Of a stretch of DNA of 44,369 nucleotides, positions 17,440 through 25,534 are shown in pieces. Every line of letters begins with the position of its first letter. Positions within the stretch are counted from its first letter, which is position 1. Source of the DNA: Rhodospirillales bacterium (GTDB taxonomy: Bacteria; Pseudomonadota; Alphaproteobacteria; Rhodospirillales; Magnetospirillaceae). Location of the stretch: positions 1 through 44,369 of the forward strand of contig JACMKT010000220.1 of NCBI GenBank assembly GCA_014380005.1. Direction: 5' to 3'. The position numbers and the translations under genes were made by a program. The notes below the pieces were generated by a model that ran no database searches, was not told the origin of the DNA, and saw only the letters and a program-made list of their open reading frames with translations.

Positions 17440-18243
17440 CTACGGGCGTTTGCCGTATTTGTGAGCCCACCATATGACACCGGCACCCACGGCCACCAAC
17501 GGCACCGACAGCAATTGTCCCATGGTGGCGCCGCCCATCAGGAAGCCCAGATGGGCATCGGGCTGGCGGAAGAATTCACCGATGATGCGGGCAATGCCAT
17601 AGCCCATCAGGAAGACGCCCGACAGGGTGCCCCGGTGCGCGCGGATGTCGCGCTGGCGCCACAGCAGGAACAGGATGACGAACAGGGCAAGGCCCTCCAG
17701 CCCGGCCTGATAGAGCTGGCTGGGATGGCGCGGATCGGGGCCGCCGCCGGGGAAGATCATGGCCCACGGCACGTCGGGGGCGACGCGGCCGAACAGCTCG
17801 CCATTGATGAAATTGGCGATGCGACCGAAGAACAGGCCGATGGGAACGGCGCAGCAGATGACGTCGCCCACGGCGAACAGGTTCAGCCCGCGCCGGCGCG
17901 AGAACAGGATAATGGCGACGATGACGCCCAGCGCACCGCCGTGGAAGGCCATGCCGCCATGCCACAGCATGAGGATTTCGCCGGGATTGTTCAGGTAATA
18001 CAGCGGCTTATAGAACAGCACATAGCCCAGCCGCCCGCCGAACACCACGCCCAGAGTGGCCCACACCAGGAAGTCGTCCACGTCGATGTCGCGCATGGCG
18101 TGGGGCGGCTTTGACGCCAGGAACTTCACATAGCGCCAGCCCAGCATGAGACCGGCGATATAGGCGATGGCGTACCAGCGGATGGCGAAGGGCCCCAGCT
18201 CGATGGCGATGGGGTCGATGTGGGGATAGGCGAGGGCGAGCAT
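17440..18243 (-). CDS. lgt: Prolipoprotein diacylglyceryl transferase
   Basis: Inner-membrane enzyme that transfers diacylglycerol from phosphatidylglycerol to the lipobox Cys of prolipoproteins. The 267-residue protein is polytopic, with the expected motifs: HGGMAFHGG (from H95) and the Lgt signature GRIANFINGELFGR (140-153). Its ATG overlaps the hldD stop (TAATG), so it is translationally coupled. The operon's last gene is itself a predicted lipoprotein. Confidence 0.95.
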   Translation of the reverse strand: MLALAYPHIDPIAIELGPFAIRWYAIAYIAGLMLGWRYVKFLASKPPHAMRDIDVDDFLVWATLGVVFGGRLGYVLFYKPLYYLNNPGEILMLWHGGMAFHGGALGVIVAIILFSRRRGLNLFAVGDVICCAVPIGLFFGRIANFINGELFGRVAPDVPWAMIFPGGGPDPRHPSQLYQAGLEGLALFVILFLLWRQRDIRAHRGTLSGVFLMGYGIARIIGEFFRQPDAHLGFLMGGATMGQLLSVPLVAVGAGVIWWAHKYGKRP

Positions 18244-19229
18244 TACCGATACCGATCCGGCTGATCCAGGAAGCCCTGGACATATTGGGTGACGCCGTCC
18301 TCCAGCGAGGTGAACGGCTTGTCATAGCCGCCGTCGCGCAGGCGATTCATGTTGGCTTCGGTGAAGTACTGATACTTGTCGCGGATGGCGACGGGAGTGT
18401 CCTGGAACTTGATCTTGGGCTCCTTGCCCAGGGCGCCATAGACCGTGGAGGCGAGGTCCAGGAAGGTGCGCGCCTTGCCGGTGCCCACATTGAAGATGCC
18501 GCTGACCTGGGGATTGTCCAGCAGCCACATCATCACATTGACCACGTCGCCGACCCAGATGAAGTCGCGCAACTGACCGCCATCCTTGTATTTGGGATTG
18601 TGCGAGCGGAACAGCTGATAGGCGGCGTCTTCCTTGGCGTGGGGATAGACCTGGGCGACCACGCTTTGCTGGTTGCCCTTGTGGTATTCGTTGGGGCCGT
18701 AGACGTTGAAGAACTTCAACCCGGCGAATTGCGGCGGCCGGCGCGAGCCATGGGCGATCTTGCGCGCCACCCGGCGGTCGAACAGATGCTTGGACCAGCC
18801 ATAGGCGTTCATGGGGTGCAGCTTGGCGAGGTGGTCGATGGACCAATCATCCTCGAACCCGGCGGCGCCGTCGCCATAGGTGGCGGCGCTGGACGCATAG
18901 ATGAAGCGCACATTGGACATGGCGCACCATTTCCACAGGGCCAGCGACAGCGAGAAATTGTTGGCGGCGATCTTGTCGGCATCGGTCTCGGTGGTGGCCG
19001 AGATGGCGCCCATGTGGAAGATCACCTCGATGCTTTTGCGGTTGGCTTCCAGGAAGTCGAACAATTGCTCGGGGTGGACGATGTCGGCCAGCTCGCGCTT
19101 GGCGACGTTCTTCCACTTGTCGTTGGAACGCAGGCGGTCGCAGACCACCAACTTGCCGGCACCCCGCTCTTCCAGCGCGGCCAGAATGTTGGACCCGATA
19201 AACCCGGCCCCTCCGGTGACAACGATCAT
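18243..19229 (-). CDS. hldD: ADP-glyceromanno-heptose 6-epimerase
   Basis: NADP-dependent epimerase that converts ADP-D-glycero- to ADP-L-glycero-manno-heptose for the LPS inner core. The 328-residue short-chain dehydrogenase-type enzyme has the Rossmann motif TGGAGFIGSN (5-14) and catalytic Tyr143/Lys147 in the NAYGWSKH segment. It completes the pathway begun by hldE. First gene of the six-gene minus-strand operon; the long gene-poor region upstream probably holds its promoter. Confidence 0.95.
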   Translation of the reverse strand: MIVVTGGAGFIGSNILAALEERGAGKLVVCDRLRSNDKWKNVAKRELADIVHPEQLFDFLEANRKSIEVIFHMGAISATTETDADKIAANNFSLSLALWKWCAMSNVRFIYASSAATYGDGAAGFEDDWSIDHLAKLHPMNAYGWSKHLFDRRVARKIAHGSRRPPQFAGLKFFNVYGPNEYHKGNQQSVVAQVYPHAKEDAAYQLFRSHNPKYKDGGQLRDFIWVGDVVNVMMWLLDNPQVSGIFNVGTGKARTFLDLASTVYGALGKEPKIKFQDTPVAIRDKYQYFTEANMNRLRDGGYDKPFTSLEDGVTQYVQGFLDQPDRYR

Positions 19230-19377
19230 TGCGGCAGCTCCTTGGAAAGCCTGAGGCCGTTATAGGACGGGGCGGGAGCGGGGGCAAGGCGGGGGTTGGG
19301 TGGGCGGACGGTGTACGTGCGTACGCTTATGTCTGGGGTTCATCGCAGGTGTCTGCAACGGATGTGTCCACAGGAGA

Positions 19378-19581
19378 TTTCTAGCGAGATTTCTAACGAG
19401 ATTTCTAACTAAGTTTCTAACTAAGTTTCTAACTAAGTTTCTAACTAAGTTTCTAACTAAGTTTCTAACGGGCTTTCTAACTGAGTTTCTAACAGGCTTT
19501 CTAACCAAGTTTCTAAATAAGTTAGCAGTGATGTTTCTAACGAAGTTTCTAGCATAGTTTCTATAGAAGCTTCTAAATGTC
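19378..19581. repeat. 12-bp tandem array, 17 units
   Basis: Seventeen consecutive 12-base units keep exact register from 19,378 to 19,581, with consensus TTTCTAACTAAG. Units 3-7 (19,402-19,461) are identical; the outer units diverge mainly at positions 8-12 and least in TTTCTA. One unit (19,522-19,533) is strongly altered. The pattern of perfect centre and decayed edges suggests tandem duplication. The array is AT-rich and begins 149 bases upstream of the hldD start. Frames across it encode FLTK repeats (plus) or RNLV repeats (minus), both probably by-products of the 12-base period. Confidence 0.9.
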
Positions 19582-19669
19582 ACGAATCTCAGGGGTGGCA
19601 GCAAGACACTGCTTGTTTTTTGCGCCGGATATGTGCATCTTGTCTTGTAAATTGCGGGAGGTGGTGCTA

Positions 19670-19733
19670 TTTCTGGGGGCAAGGTGCGCCCAGAAACGCA
19701 GGAGGGCCCCGGTTGCGACCCGGAGCCCTCTTT
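19670..19733 (+). ncRNA. Possible structured small RNA or leader with terminator
   Basis: Two strong hairpins stand 5 bases apart. The first has an 8-bp stem TTTCTGGG/CCCAGAAA (19,670-19,677 with 19,689-19,696). The second has GAGGGC/GCCCTC plus an inner CCGG/CCGG (19,702-19,730), followed by TTT. The second looks like an intrinsic terminator. No gene precedes it on the plus strand, so the transcript it would end may be a small RNA. A promoter is not clear (weak TTGTAA about 20 bases upstream). Confidence 0.25.
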
Positions 19734-19834
19734 GGCGCACTGAAGCCGGCATATGCGCGCGGCTCAGCAGCTTCTTCACTGCTTAGTTTGTCACGCGCTG
19801 TGCCTCAGTTCAACGCTGACGAAGAAAGAATAGC

Positions 19835-19948
19835 ATGATGATGCGTTTCTTAATCGAGCAGGCTGTGCAGTCCGTCATGGCTGAATTGATGGCGAGAGGC
19901 GTGGACTTAATCGTCTACATCTCCTCCCATTGGCAGCTCTGGCTGTAG
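19835..19948 (+). CDS. Possible 37-residue small protein
   Basis: A short frame beginning with three consecutive ATG codons encodes MMMRFLIEQAVQSVMAELMA and a further 17 residues ending SSHWQLWL. It is helical, with a hydrophobic second half. GAAGAAAG lies about 6-13 bases upstream as a possible ribosome binding site. It sits alone between two hairpins, the second (19,954) only 5 bases after the stop, as expected for a small transcription unit. It could be a small membrane-active peptide, a leader peptide or chance. Confidence 0.3.
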   Translation: MMMRFLIEQAVQSVMAELMARGVDLIVYISSHWQLWL

Positions 19949-19953
19949 TGGCG

Positions 19954-19977
19954 GAGGGGGAGGGATGCCTCCCCCTC
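19954..19977 (+). terminator. GC-rich hairpin after the 37-codon frame
   Basis: Perfect 10-bp stem GAGGGGGAGG/CCTCCCCCTC with loop GATG, beginning 5 bases after the stop of the small frame. It has no real T-run after it, so terminator function is only likely. Confidence 0.45.
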
Positions 19978-20062
19978 TTGCAACTGGTTGCAAAGGTGCT
20001 ATCGGGTTGCGGACCCCTCGGGTGTCACGTGACACCAAAGCCTCTCTTGCAACATGTTGCAC
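19978..20062. promoter_or_regulatory. Cluster of three palindromes upstream of ubiK
   Basis: Three dyads lie within 85 bases: TTGCAACTGGTTGCAA (19,978-19,993), the perfect 16-base palindrome GGTGTCACGTGACACC (20,021-20,036), and TTGCAACATGTTGCAC (20,047-20,062, perfect over 20,048-20,061). The first and third share TTGCAAC/GTTGCA arms, with centres 69 bases apart. This is what operators for one or two dimeric regulators look like. They end 88 bases before the ubiK start. Confidence 0.55.
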
Positions 20063-20149
20063 GCAGTCGTGTCAGTGTCCCCCCTTCCTTGCATTTCCCC
20101 ACTCCGTCCCCATAATATCGCCATCTTCCCTACCGAAAGAGTCCTGACC

Positions 20150-20425
20150 ATGCAGACCCAGAACCCCTTCTTCGATGATCTCGCCCGCATGGCCGGCGGT
20201 GCGCTGGGGGCTTTGTCGGGGCTGAAGGCGGAAGTGGAGACCCTGGTGCGCCAGCAATTCGAGCGCTTCATGGCCGGTGCCGACATGGTGCCGCGCGACG
20301 AGTTCGAGGCGGTGCGCGCCCTGGCCATCAAGGCCCGCAGCGAGCAGGAAGATCTGGAAGTGCGCGTCGCCGCGCTGGAGGCCAAGCTGGCCGCGCTGAC
20401 CGGTGGCGATCAGCAGTCTTCGTAA
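20150..20425 (+). CDS. ubiK: UbiK/BMFP-domain accessory protein
   Basis: A 91-residue protein of the YqiC/BMFP family; the E. coli member UbiK is an accessory factor of aerobic ubiquinone synthesis and forms coiled-coil trimers at the membrane. Seen here: MQTQNPFFDDLARMAGGALG, an amphipathic region, then a C-terminal coiled coil (VPRDEFEAVRALAIKAR through LEAKLAAL). ATG 20,150 gives the standard family N-terminus; an upstream start at 20,054 lies inside the palindrome cluster. A small palindrome (AATAACGGCGTTATT, 20,424-20,438) overlaps the stop. Confidence 0.85.
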   Translation: MQTQNPFFDDLARMAGGALGALSGLKAEVETLVRQQFERFMAGADMVPRDEFEAVRALAIKARSEQEDLEVRVAALEAKLAALTGGDQQSS

Positions 20426-20635
20426 TAACGGCGTTATTTACTGATGGCATATGCCTTCGGTGTGGCGCGAATTGGCCGTTTATCCACAACAAATCTGAAG
20501 TAGCGCGGGGATTATACTTGCGCCGCAGAGTTTCCTGTGACTAGTCTACCGCTTGTGCGAAGGGGGTAGGTCGGCCACTAAGATTTGATTCTGGCTGGCC
20601 CTCGAAGCGATAGCTCAGCCATGGAGGGCGAAGGC

Positions 20636-21139
20636 ATGTCGATGTCCCTCAACTACGAGGAAGAGCCCGCGATCAACCCTCTCGACTTGGTCGAGCAGTT
20701 CGTTACCGCGAATGATTGGGCATTCGACCGCCGCTCGGATGACGAGCTGGCGGTGGAGGTGCCGGGGCGCTGGTGTAATTATTCCCTGTATTTCGCGTGG
20801 CGCGAAGACATGGGCGGGATGCACTTTACCTGTGCCTTCGACATGAAGGTGCCGGATACCAAACGCACCCAGATTTTCGAATTGCTGGCCATGGTCAACG
20901 AGAAGATGTGGCTGGGCCATTTCGGTCTGTGGGAGGACGAGGGGGTGCCCATGTTCCGGCATACCTCGTTGCTGCGCGGCTCGGCCGGCGTGTCGCCCGA
21001 ACAGATCGAAGATTTGATGGATATCGCCGTCACCGAATGCGAGCGCTTCTATCCGGCCTTCCAATTCGTCATCTGGGGCGGTAAATCGGCCAAGGACGCC
21101 GTGGCGGCCTCGCTGCTGGATACCGTGGGCGAGTGCTGA
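20636..21139 (+). CDS. YbjN domain-containing protein
   Basis: A 167-residue protein of the YbjN family, related in fold to type III secretion chaperones and found across Proteobacteria as a stress- or motility-linked regulator of unknown mechanism. Family-like segments are NPLDLVEQFVTANDWAFDR near the start, then VPGRWCNYSLYFAWRED, KRTQIFELLAMVNEKMWLGHF and AVTECERFYPAFQFV. I chose ATG 20,636 because GGAGG lies 8 bases upstream; ATG 20,621 is also in frame. It may be co-transcribed with proC. Confidence 0.88.
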   Translation: MSMSLNYEEEPAINPLDLVEQFVTANDWAFDRRSDDELAVEVPGRWCNYSLYFAWREDMGGMHFTCAFDMKVPDTKRTQIFELLAMVNEKMWLGHFGLWEDEGVPMFRHTSLLRGSAGVSPEQIEDLMDIAVTECERFYPAFQFVIWGGKSAKDAVAASLLDTVGEC

Positions 21140-21157
21140 GGCGCCGCCTTTCCCGCC

Positions 21158-21186
21158 ATGGATCCCCGCTTTCGCGGGGATGACGA
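21158..21186. repeat. REP-like palindrome, third copy
   Basis: Same palindromic family as at 7113-7216, with core CCCCGCTTTCGCGGGG between ybjN-like and proC genes. Confidence 0.7.
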
Positions 21187-21217
21187 GAGAGAAGTTTACA
21201 TCCAGGGGGATGACACC

Positions 21218-22018
21218 GTGACCCGAGTGCTGTTGGTCGGCTGTGGCAAGATGGGGTCCGCCATGCTCAATGGCTGGCTGGACCGGGGCATGGACCCCGC
21301 CGGATTGGTGGTGGTGGAACCGGGCCAGACCGCCCGCGACGCCTTTGCCCCCAAGGGCGTCACCGTGGTGGAAACCGCCGATGCCATTGCCTCGGCCTAC
21401 AGCCCCGACGTGGTGGTGCTGGCGGTCAAGCCCCAGGTGATGGAAGCGGTCGCCCCGGCTTATGCCAAGTATAAGGACTCGGTGTTCCTGTCCATCGCCG
21501 CCGGCAAGCCCATCGCCTTTTTCGCCCGCCTGCTGGGCGATTCCGCCATCGTGCGCGCCATGCCCAACACGCCCGCCGCCGTGCGTTCGGGCATCACCGT
21601 CTGCGTGCCCAACGCCAAAGTGGACGCGCCGCGCCGCGCCGCCTGTCAGGCGTTGCTGGAAGCGGTGGGCGAGGTCGCCTGGACCGATGACGAAAGCCTG
21701 ATGGACGCAGTCACCGCCGTCTCCGGTTCCGGCCCGGCCTATGTGTTCCTGCTGGCCGAAGTGATGGCGAAAGCCGGTGTGGCCGCAGGGTTGCCCGCCG
21801 ATTTGGCAACCCGTCTGGCCCGCGCCACCGTGTCGGGTTCCGGCGATTTGCTGCGCGCCTCAGCCGATAGCGCCGAACAGTTGCGCATCAACGTCACCAG
21901 CCCGGGCGGCACCACCGCTGCGGCGCTGAATGTGTTGATGGCTGAGGGCAGGGGCTTTGACGAGTTGATGACGCAAGCGGTGGCGGCGGCGGTGACGCGC
22001 GGCAAGGAACTGGCTTAA
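21218..22018 (+). CDS. proC: Pyrroline-5-carboxylate reductase
   Basis: Last enzyme of proline synthesis, reducing pyrroline-5-carboxylate with NAD(P)H. The 266-residue protein has the Rossmann motif VGCGKMGSAM at the N-terminus and the ProC signature region VSGSGPAYVFLLAEVM and SPGGTTAAALNVL. I chose GTG 21,218 because AGGGGG lies about 9 bases upstream and because it gives the family N-terminus; a frame from 21,158 would run through the palindromic repeat. Confidence 0.95.
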   Translation: MTRVLLVGCGKMGSAMLNGWLDRGMDPAGLVVVEPGQTARDAFAPKGVTVVETADAIASAYSPDVVVLAVKPQVMEAVAPAYAKYKDSVFLSIAAGKPIAFFARLLGDSAIVRAMPNTPAAVRSGITVCVPNAKVDAPRRAACQALLEAVGEVAWTDDESLMDAVTAVSGSGPAYVFLLAEVMAKAGVAAGLPADLATRLARATVSGSGDLLRASADSAEQLRINVTSPGGTTAAALNVLMAEGRGFDELMTQAVAAAVTRGKELA

Positions 22019-22023
22019 AAAAA

Positions 22024-22152
22024 CAACCCTCGCCCCTTGCGGGAGAGGGTGGCGCGAAGCGCCGGGAGAGGGGGAGCCGCACAGCACCGTGTCTGTGGCT
22101 CCCCCCTCTCCCTCCCATCTTCGATGGGCCCCCCCCCCGCGAGGGGGGAGGG
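22024..22152. repeat. Palindromic repeat block between proC and patatin gene
   Basis: GC-rich dyads fill the gap between the convergent genes: CCCTCGCCCCTTGCGGGAGAGGG at the left (stored here by its arms CCCTC and GAGGG), a stem GGAGAGGGGGAGCC / GGCTCCCCCCTCTCC, and a CCCCCC/GGGGGG block on the right. This resembles dispersed intergenic palindromes and can serve as a two-way terminator. Confidence 0.55.
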
Positions 22153-23163
22153 TTATAGGTACACCTCGCTCACATCGATCGTGCTGGTCTTGCCGATGTG
22201 ATCGAAATGGCTGCCCAGCCAATCATCCGCCGAATTGCGCCCAGCCTGGAACAGCAAGTCCAGAAAATCATGTTCGGCGTTGAACTTGGAACTGGGGTGC
22301 AGTCCAGCCATCAAATCTTCGTCCTGGATCATGTGGATGTGGGTCTTGCGAACCCCAGCCAAGCGGTCGATCCAGCCGCGGTCGTGCAGATTGGTGATGA
22401 AGGCCAAGGCGTGCATCTCGCGCATGACGCTGGAATTGAAGCTGATTTCGTTCATGCGGTGCATGATGGCGTCGGCGCTGGTGGGCAGGGTGCGGCTGCT
22501 CATGGGGGTGACCTGGACGATGACCACCTCGGTGGATTTGGCGTGGGCCATCAGTGGATAGATGGCCGGGTTGGCGACGAAGCCGCCATCCCAATAATGC
22601 TCGCCGTCGATCTCCACCGCCGGGAACAGATTGGGCAGGCAGGTGGAGGCCAGGATGACTTCTTCGTTGAGTTCCTCGGGCGCGAAGATGCGGACCTTGC
22701 CGGTGCGCACATTGGTGGCCGAGACGTATAATTGCACCGCAGGCTGGCGCCGCAGCAGGTCGAAATCGATGACGGCGCGCAGGGTGGCGCGCAGCGGGTT
22801 GATGTCCAGCGGGTTCAGCTGATAGGGCGAGAACAGCCGCAGGATCGCCTCGCCCCATTGATAGATGGGCGAGCATTGGATGCCCCAGCCCGGGATCAGC
22901 TTGTCGAAGGGTGTCGGCTGCAACGGGCTGGTGCGGAACACGTCGGCCATGTGCCACCAGAACCGCGACATCAATGCCCGCGCTCCCTCGCGCCCGCCAT
23001 GGGCCATGCCGCAGACCAGCAGGGCGCCGTTGATGGCCCCGGCAGAGGTGGCGCTGATGGCCTCGATGGACAGGCGGTCGTCTTCCAGCAGACGGTCCAG
23101 CACGCCCCAGGTGAATGCCCCGTGGCTGCCGCCGCCCTGTAAGGCCAAGGTGATGGTCTTCAT
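22153..23163 (-). CDS. Patatin-like phospholipase
   Basis: A 336-residue serine hydrolase of the patatin/RssA group, which cleaves acyl chains from phospholipids or related esters. The oxyanion loop GGGSHGAF (10-17), the nucleophile elbow ATSAG with Ser40 (first Gly of GxSxG replaced by Ala, as in some relatives) and the catalytic Asp in YWDGGF are present. There is no signal peptide. ATG 23,163 has AGGAG upstream on the minus strand. It is divergent from uvrB across 135 bp. Confidence 0.9.
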   Translation of the reverse strand: MKTITLALQGGGSHGAFTWGVLDRLLEDDRLSIEAISATSAGAINGALLVCGMAHGGREGARALMSRFWWHMADVFRTSPLQPTPFDKLIPGWGIQCSPIYQWGEAILRLFSPYQLNPLDINPLRATLRAVIDFDLLRRQPAVQLYVSATNVRTGKVRIFAPEELNEEVILASTCLPNLFPAVEIDGEHYWDGGFVANPAIYPLMAHAKSTEVVIVQVTPMSSRTLPTSADAIMHRMNEISFNSSVMREMHALAFITNLHDRGWIDRLAGVRKTHIHMIQDEDLMAGLHPSSKFNAEHDFLDLLFQAGRNSADDWLGSHFDHIGKTSTIDVSEVYL

Positions 23164-23298
23164 GGGCCGCTGGCTCCTTTCGCGGTGCAGCATTCGCCCT
23201 TCCCCAATTAGGTCAGCCGGTGTCCGCTCGCAACTGCGCGCATGGATTGGGGCAAAGGGGCTGGCGATTTAGCCGGACGCCCCTAATATAAACCCACC

Positions 23299-25416
23299 AT
23301 GGCAACCATCCCGCTCCTCGACTTCATCGAACGCCCCGAATTGCCCACCGGGCCGGCGCATTTCGAACTCGTCTCCGATTACCAGCCCGCCGGCGACCAG
23401 CCCGCCGCCATCGTCGAACTGACCGCAGGCGTGAATGGGGGCGAGCGTGATCAGGTGCTGCTGGGCGTCACCGGCTCGGGCAAGACCTTCACCATGGCCC
23501 ATGTGATCGCCAATACGGGCAAGCCCACTTTGGTGATGGCGCCCAACAAGACCCTGGCGGCGCAGCTTTATGCCGAGATGAAAAGCTTCTTCCCCAACAA
23601 TGCGGTGGAATACTTCGTCTCGTATTACGACTACTACCAGCCGGAAGCCTATATCCCGCGCACCGACACCTATATCGAGAAGGATTCCCAGATCAACGAG
23701 CAGATCGACCGCATGCGTCATGCGGCGACCCGTGCGTTGCTGGAACGGCGCGACGTGATCATCGTCGCCTCGGTGTCGTGCATCTACGGTATCGGCTCGG
23801 TGGAATCCTATGCCCGCATGACCATTCCGCTGAAGGTGGGCGAAAGCATCGATCAGCGGGATTTGCTCAAGCGGCTGGTGGAACTGCAATACAGCCGCAA
23901 CGACGCCGCCTTCGAGCGCGGCACCTTCCGGGTGCGCGGCGATTCCCTGGAAATCTTCCCAGTCCATTATGAGGACCGCGCTTGGCAGCTGTCCTTCTTC
24001 GGCGACGAGATCGAGAGCATCTCGGAATTCGATCCGCTGACCGGCGAGAAGACGGTGAAGCTGATGGAGGTGACGGTCTATCCGTCCAGCCACTATGTGA
24101 CCCCGCGCCCGACCATCACCCAGGCCATGAAGGGCATCAAGGAGGAACTGAAACAGACGCTGGAGCGCTTTGCTCAAGAGGGCAAACTGCTGGAGGCCCA
24201 GCGCTTGGAACAGCGCACCACCTTCGATCTGGAGATGCTGGAGACCACCGGCCATTGCAAATCCATCGAGAATTATTCCCGCTATCTGACCGGCCGCCGC
24301 CCCGGCGATCCGCCGCCCACCCTGTTCGAATATTTGCCGCCCGACGCTTTGTGCATCGTCGATGAAAGCCACGTCACCGTGCCGCAGATCGGCGGCATGT
24401 ATAAGGGGGACTTCAACCGCAAATCCGTGCTGGCGGAATTCGGCTTCCGCCTGCCGTCCTGCATCGACAACCGCCCGCTGAAGTTCGAGGAATGGCAGGC
24501 CATGCGGCCGCAGACGGTATGCGTCTCGGCCACGCCCGGCCCGTGGGAACTGGACCGCACCGGCGGCGTGTTCACCGAACAATTGATCCGCCCCACCGGT
24601 CTGGTGGACCCGGTCACCATCATCCGCCCGGTGGAGCATCAGGTGGATGATCTGCTGGCGGAAGTGCGCGAGGTCTCGCGCCAGGGCTTCCGCACTTTGG
24701 TCACCGTGCTGACCAAGCGCATGGCCGAGGATCTGACCGAGTACCTGCACGACCACAATATCCGCGTGCGCTACCTGCATTCCGACATCGACACGCTGGA
24801 GCGCATCGAGATCATCCGCGATCTGCGCCTGGGCGCCTTCGACGTGCTGATCGGCATCAATCTGCTGCGCGAGGGCCTGGACATCCCGGAATGCGCCCTG
24901 GTCGCCATTCTGGATGCGGATAAGGAAGGCTTCCTGCGCTCCAAGACATCGCTGATCCAGACCATTGGCCGCGCCGCCCGCAACGTGGAAGGCCGGGTGC
25001 TGCTGTATGCCGACAAGATGACCGACAGCCTGACCTATGCCATCACCGAAACCAGCCGTCGGCGCGAGAAGCAGCAGGCCTTCAACGCCGCCAACGGCAT
25101 CACCCCGGAAAGCATCAAGAAGTCCATCGGCGACGTCATGGGCAGCGTCTACGAAAAGGACTACGTCACCGTGGATACCGGCGATGCCGGCATGGTCCAT
25201 GGCGTCGGCCATAACCTTCAGGCGGTCAAGGCCGACATCGAAAAGCGCATGAAGGCCGCCGCCGCCGATCTGGAATTCGAGGAAGCCGCCCGCCTGCGTG
25301 ACGAACTGCGCCGGCTGGACGCGGTGGAGCTGGGCGTGCCCCTGGACATGATGAGTAAATCCCGCGGCGCCAGCCCCCAGAAGGATGGTCCCAAACGGCG
25401 GGGGAAGAGGCGCTGA
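23299..25416 (+). CDS. uvrB: UvrABC excision repair system subunit B
   Basis: Damage-verifying helicase-like subunit of nucleotide excision repair that works with UvrA and UvrC. The 705-residue protein has Walker A GSGKT (59-63), the beta-hairpin region [21 protein letters not shown] split over about 109-130, the DESHVTVPQ box, the helicase C-terminal motifs ([19 protein letters not shown]), and a C-terminal UVR domain ([16 protein letters not shown]) that contacts UvrC. Length and order are normal. Confidence 0.97.
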   Translation: MATIPLLDFIERPELPTGPAHFELVSDYQPAGDQPAAIVELTAGVNGGERDQVLLGVTGSGKTFTMAHVIANTGKPTLVMAPNKTLAAQLYAEMKSFFPNNAVEYFVSYYDYYQPEAYIPRTDTYIEKDSQINEQIDRMRHAATRALLERRDVIIVASVSCIYGIGSVESYARMTIPLKVGESIDQRDLLKRLVELQYSRNDAAFERGTFRVRGDSLEIFPVHYEDRAWQLSFFGDEIESISEFDPLTGEKTVKLMEVTVYPSSHYVTPRPTITQAMKGIKEELKQTLERFAQEGKLLEAQRLEQRTTFDLEMLETTGHCKSIENYSRYLTGRRPGDPPPTLFEYLPPDALCIVDESHVTVPQIGGMYKGDFNRKSVLAEFGFRLPSCIDNRPLKFEEWQAMRPQTVCVSATPGPWELDRTGGVFTEQLIRPTGLVDPVTIIRPVEHQVDDLLAEVREVSRQGFRTLVTVLTKRMAEDLTEYLHDHNIRVRYLHSDIDTLERIEIIRDLRLGAFDVLIGINLLREGLDIPECALVAILDADKEGFLRSKTSLIQTIGRAARNVEGRVLLYADKMTDSLTYAITETSRRREKQQAFNAANGITPESIKKSIGDVMGSVYEKDYVTVDTGDAGMVHGVGHNLQAVKADIEKRMKAAAADLEFEEAARLRDELRRLDAVELGVPLDMMSKSRGASPQKDGPKRRGKRR

Positions 25417-25486
25417 AGCATTACCTCAAACGATTCAAATTGCTGTGGCTTTTGCCCCAAAAGTGAGTCATTATCCCTGTCAACCC

Positions 25487-25518
25487 TCCCGGTCCGCATT
25501 GCGGCCGGGATTTTTTTT
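25487..25518 (+). terminator. Intrinsic terminator of uvrB, within the RTX gene leader
   Basis: Stem TCCCGG-T-CCGC with loop ATT and arm GCGGCCGGGA (25,487-25,510), then eight T (25,511-25,518). The RTX gene starts only 16 bases later, so a promoter for that gene probably lies upstream and its transcript would have to pass this hairpin. Confidence 0.85.
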
Positions 25519-25519
25519 G

Positions 25520-25534
25520 CCCGGGAGCTAACTG
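25520..25534 (+). promoter_or_regulatory. RTX gene ribosome binding site, able to pair with the terminator arm
   Basis: GGGAG at 25,523-25,527, 7 bases before the ATG, is inside CCGGGAG (25,521-25,527). That is the exact complement of CTCCCGG (25,486-25,492), the left arm of the terminator. The two pairings are mutually exclusive, so the leader could switch between terminator formation and a shut ribosome binding site. Confidence 0.4.

Larger units (their letters stand above)
19230..20149. other. 0.9-kb gene-poor region with repeats and hairpins
   Basis: Between hldD (minus) and ubiK (plus) there is no gene of normal size. The stretch holds an interrupted palindrome (GTACGTGCGTAC, 19,313-19,324), a 17-unit 12-bp tandem array, two strong hairpins, a possible 37-codon gene, a GC-rich hairpin and three near-perfect palindromes, listed separately. 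Composition is less GC-rich and less codon-like than the flanks. Confidence 0.7.

Noticed and set aside
19378-19581. CRISPR-like impression of the tandem array
   Set aside because: Units are directly adjacent with no unique spacers, and no cas gene is nearby.
19260-19682. Minus-strand frame with RNLV repeats, and plus-strand frame (19,300-19,557) with FLTK repeats
   Set aside because: A 12-base unit is a multiple of three, so frames stay open on both strands by default. Neither has a good ribosome binding site or non-repeat domain.
23269-25212. 647-codon minus-strand frame over uvrB
   Set aside because: Antisense shadow of uvrB; no motif of its own.
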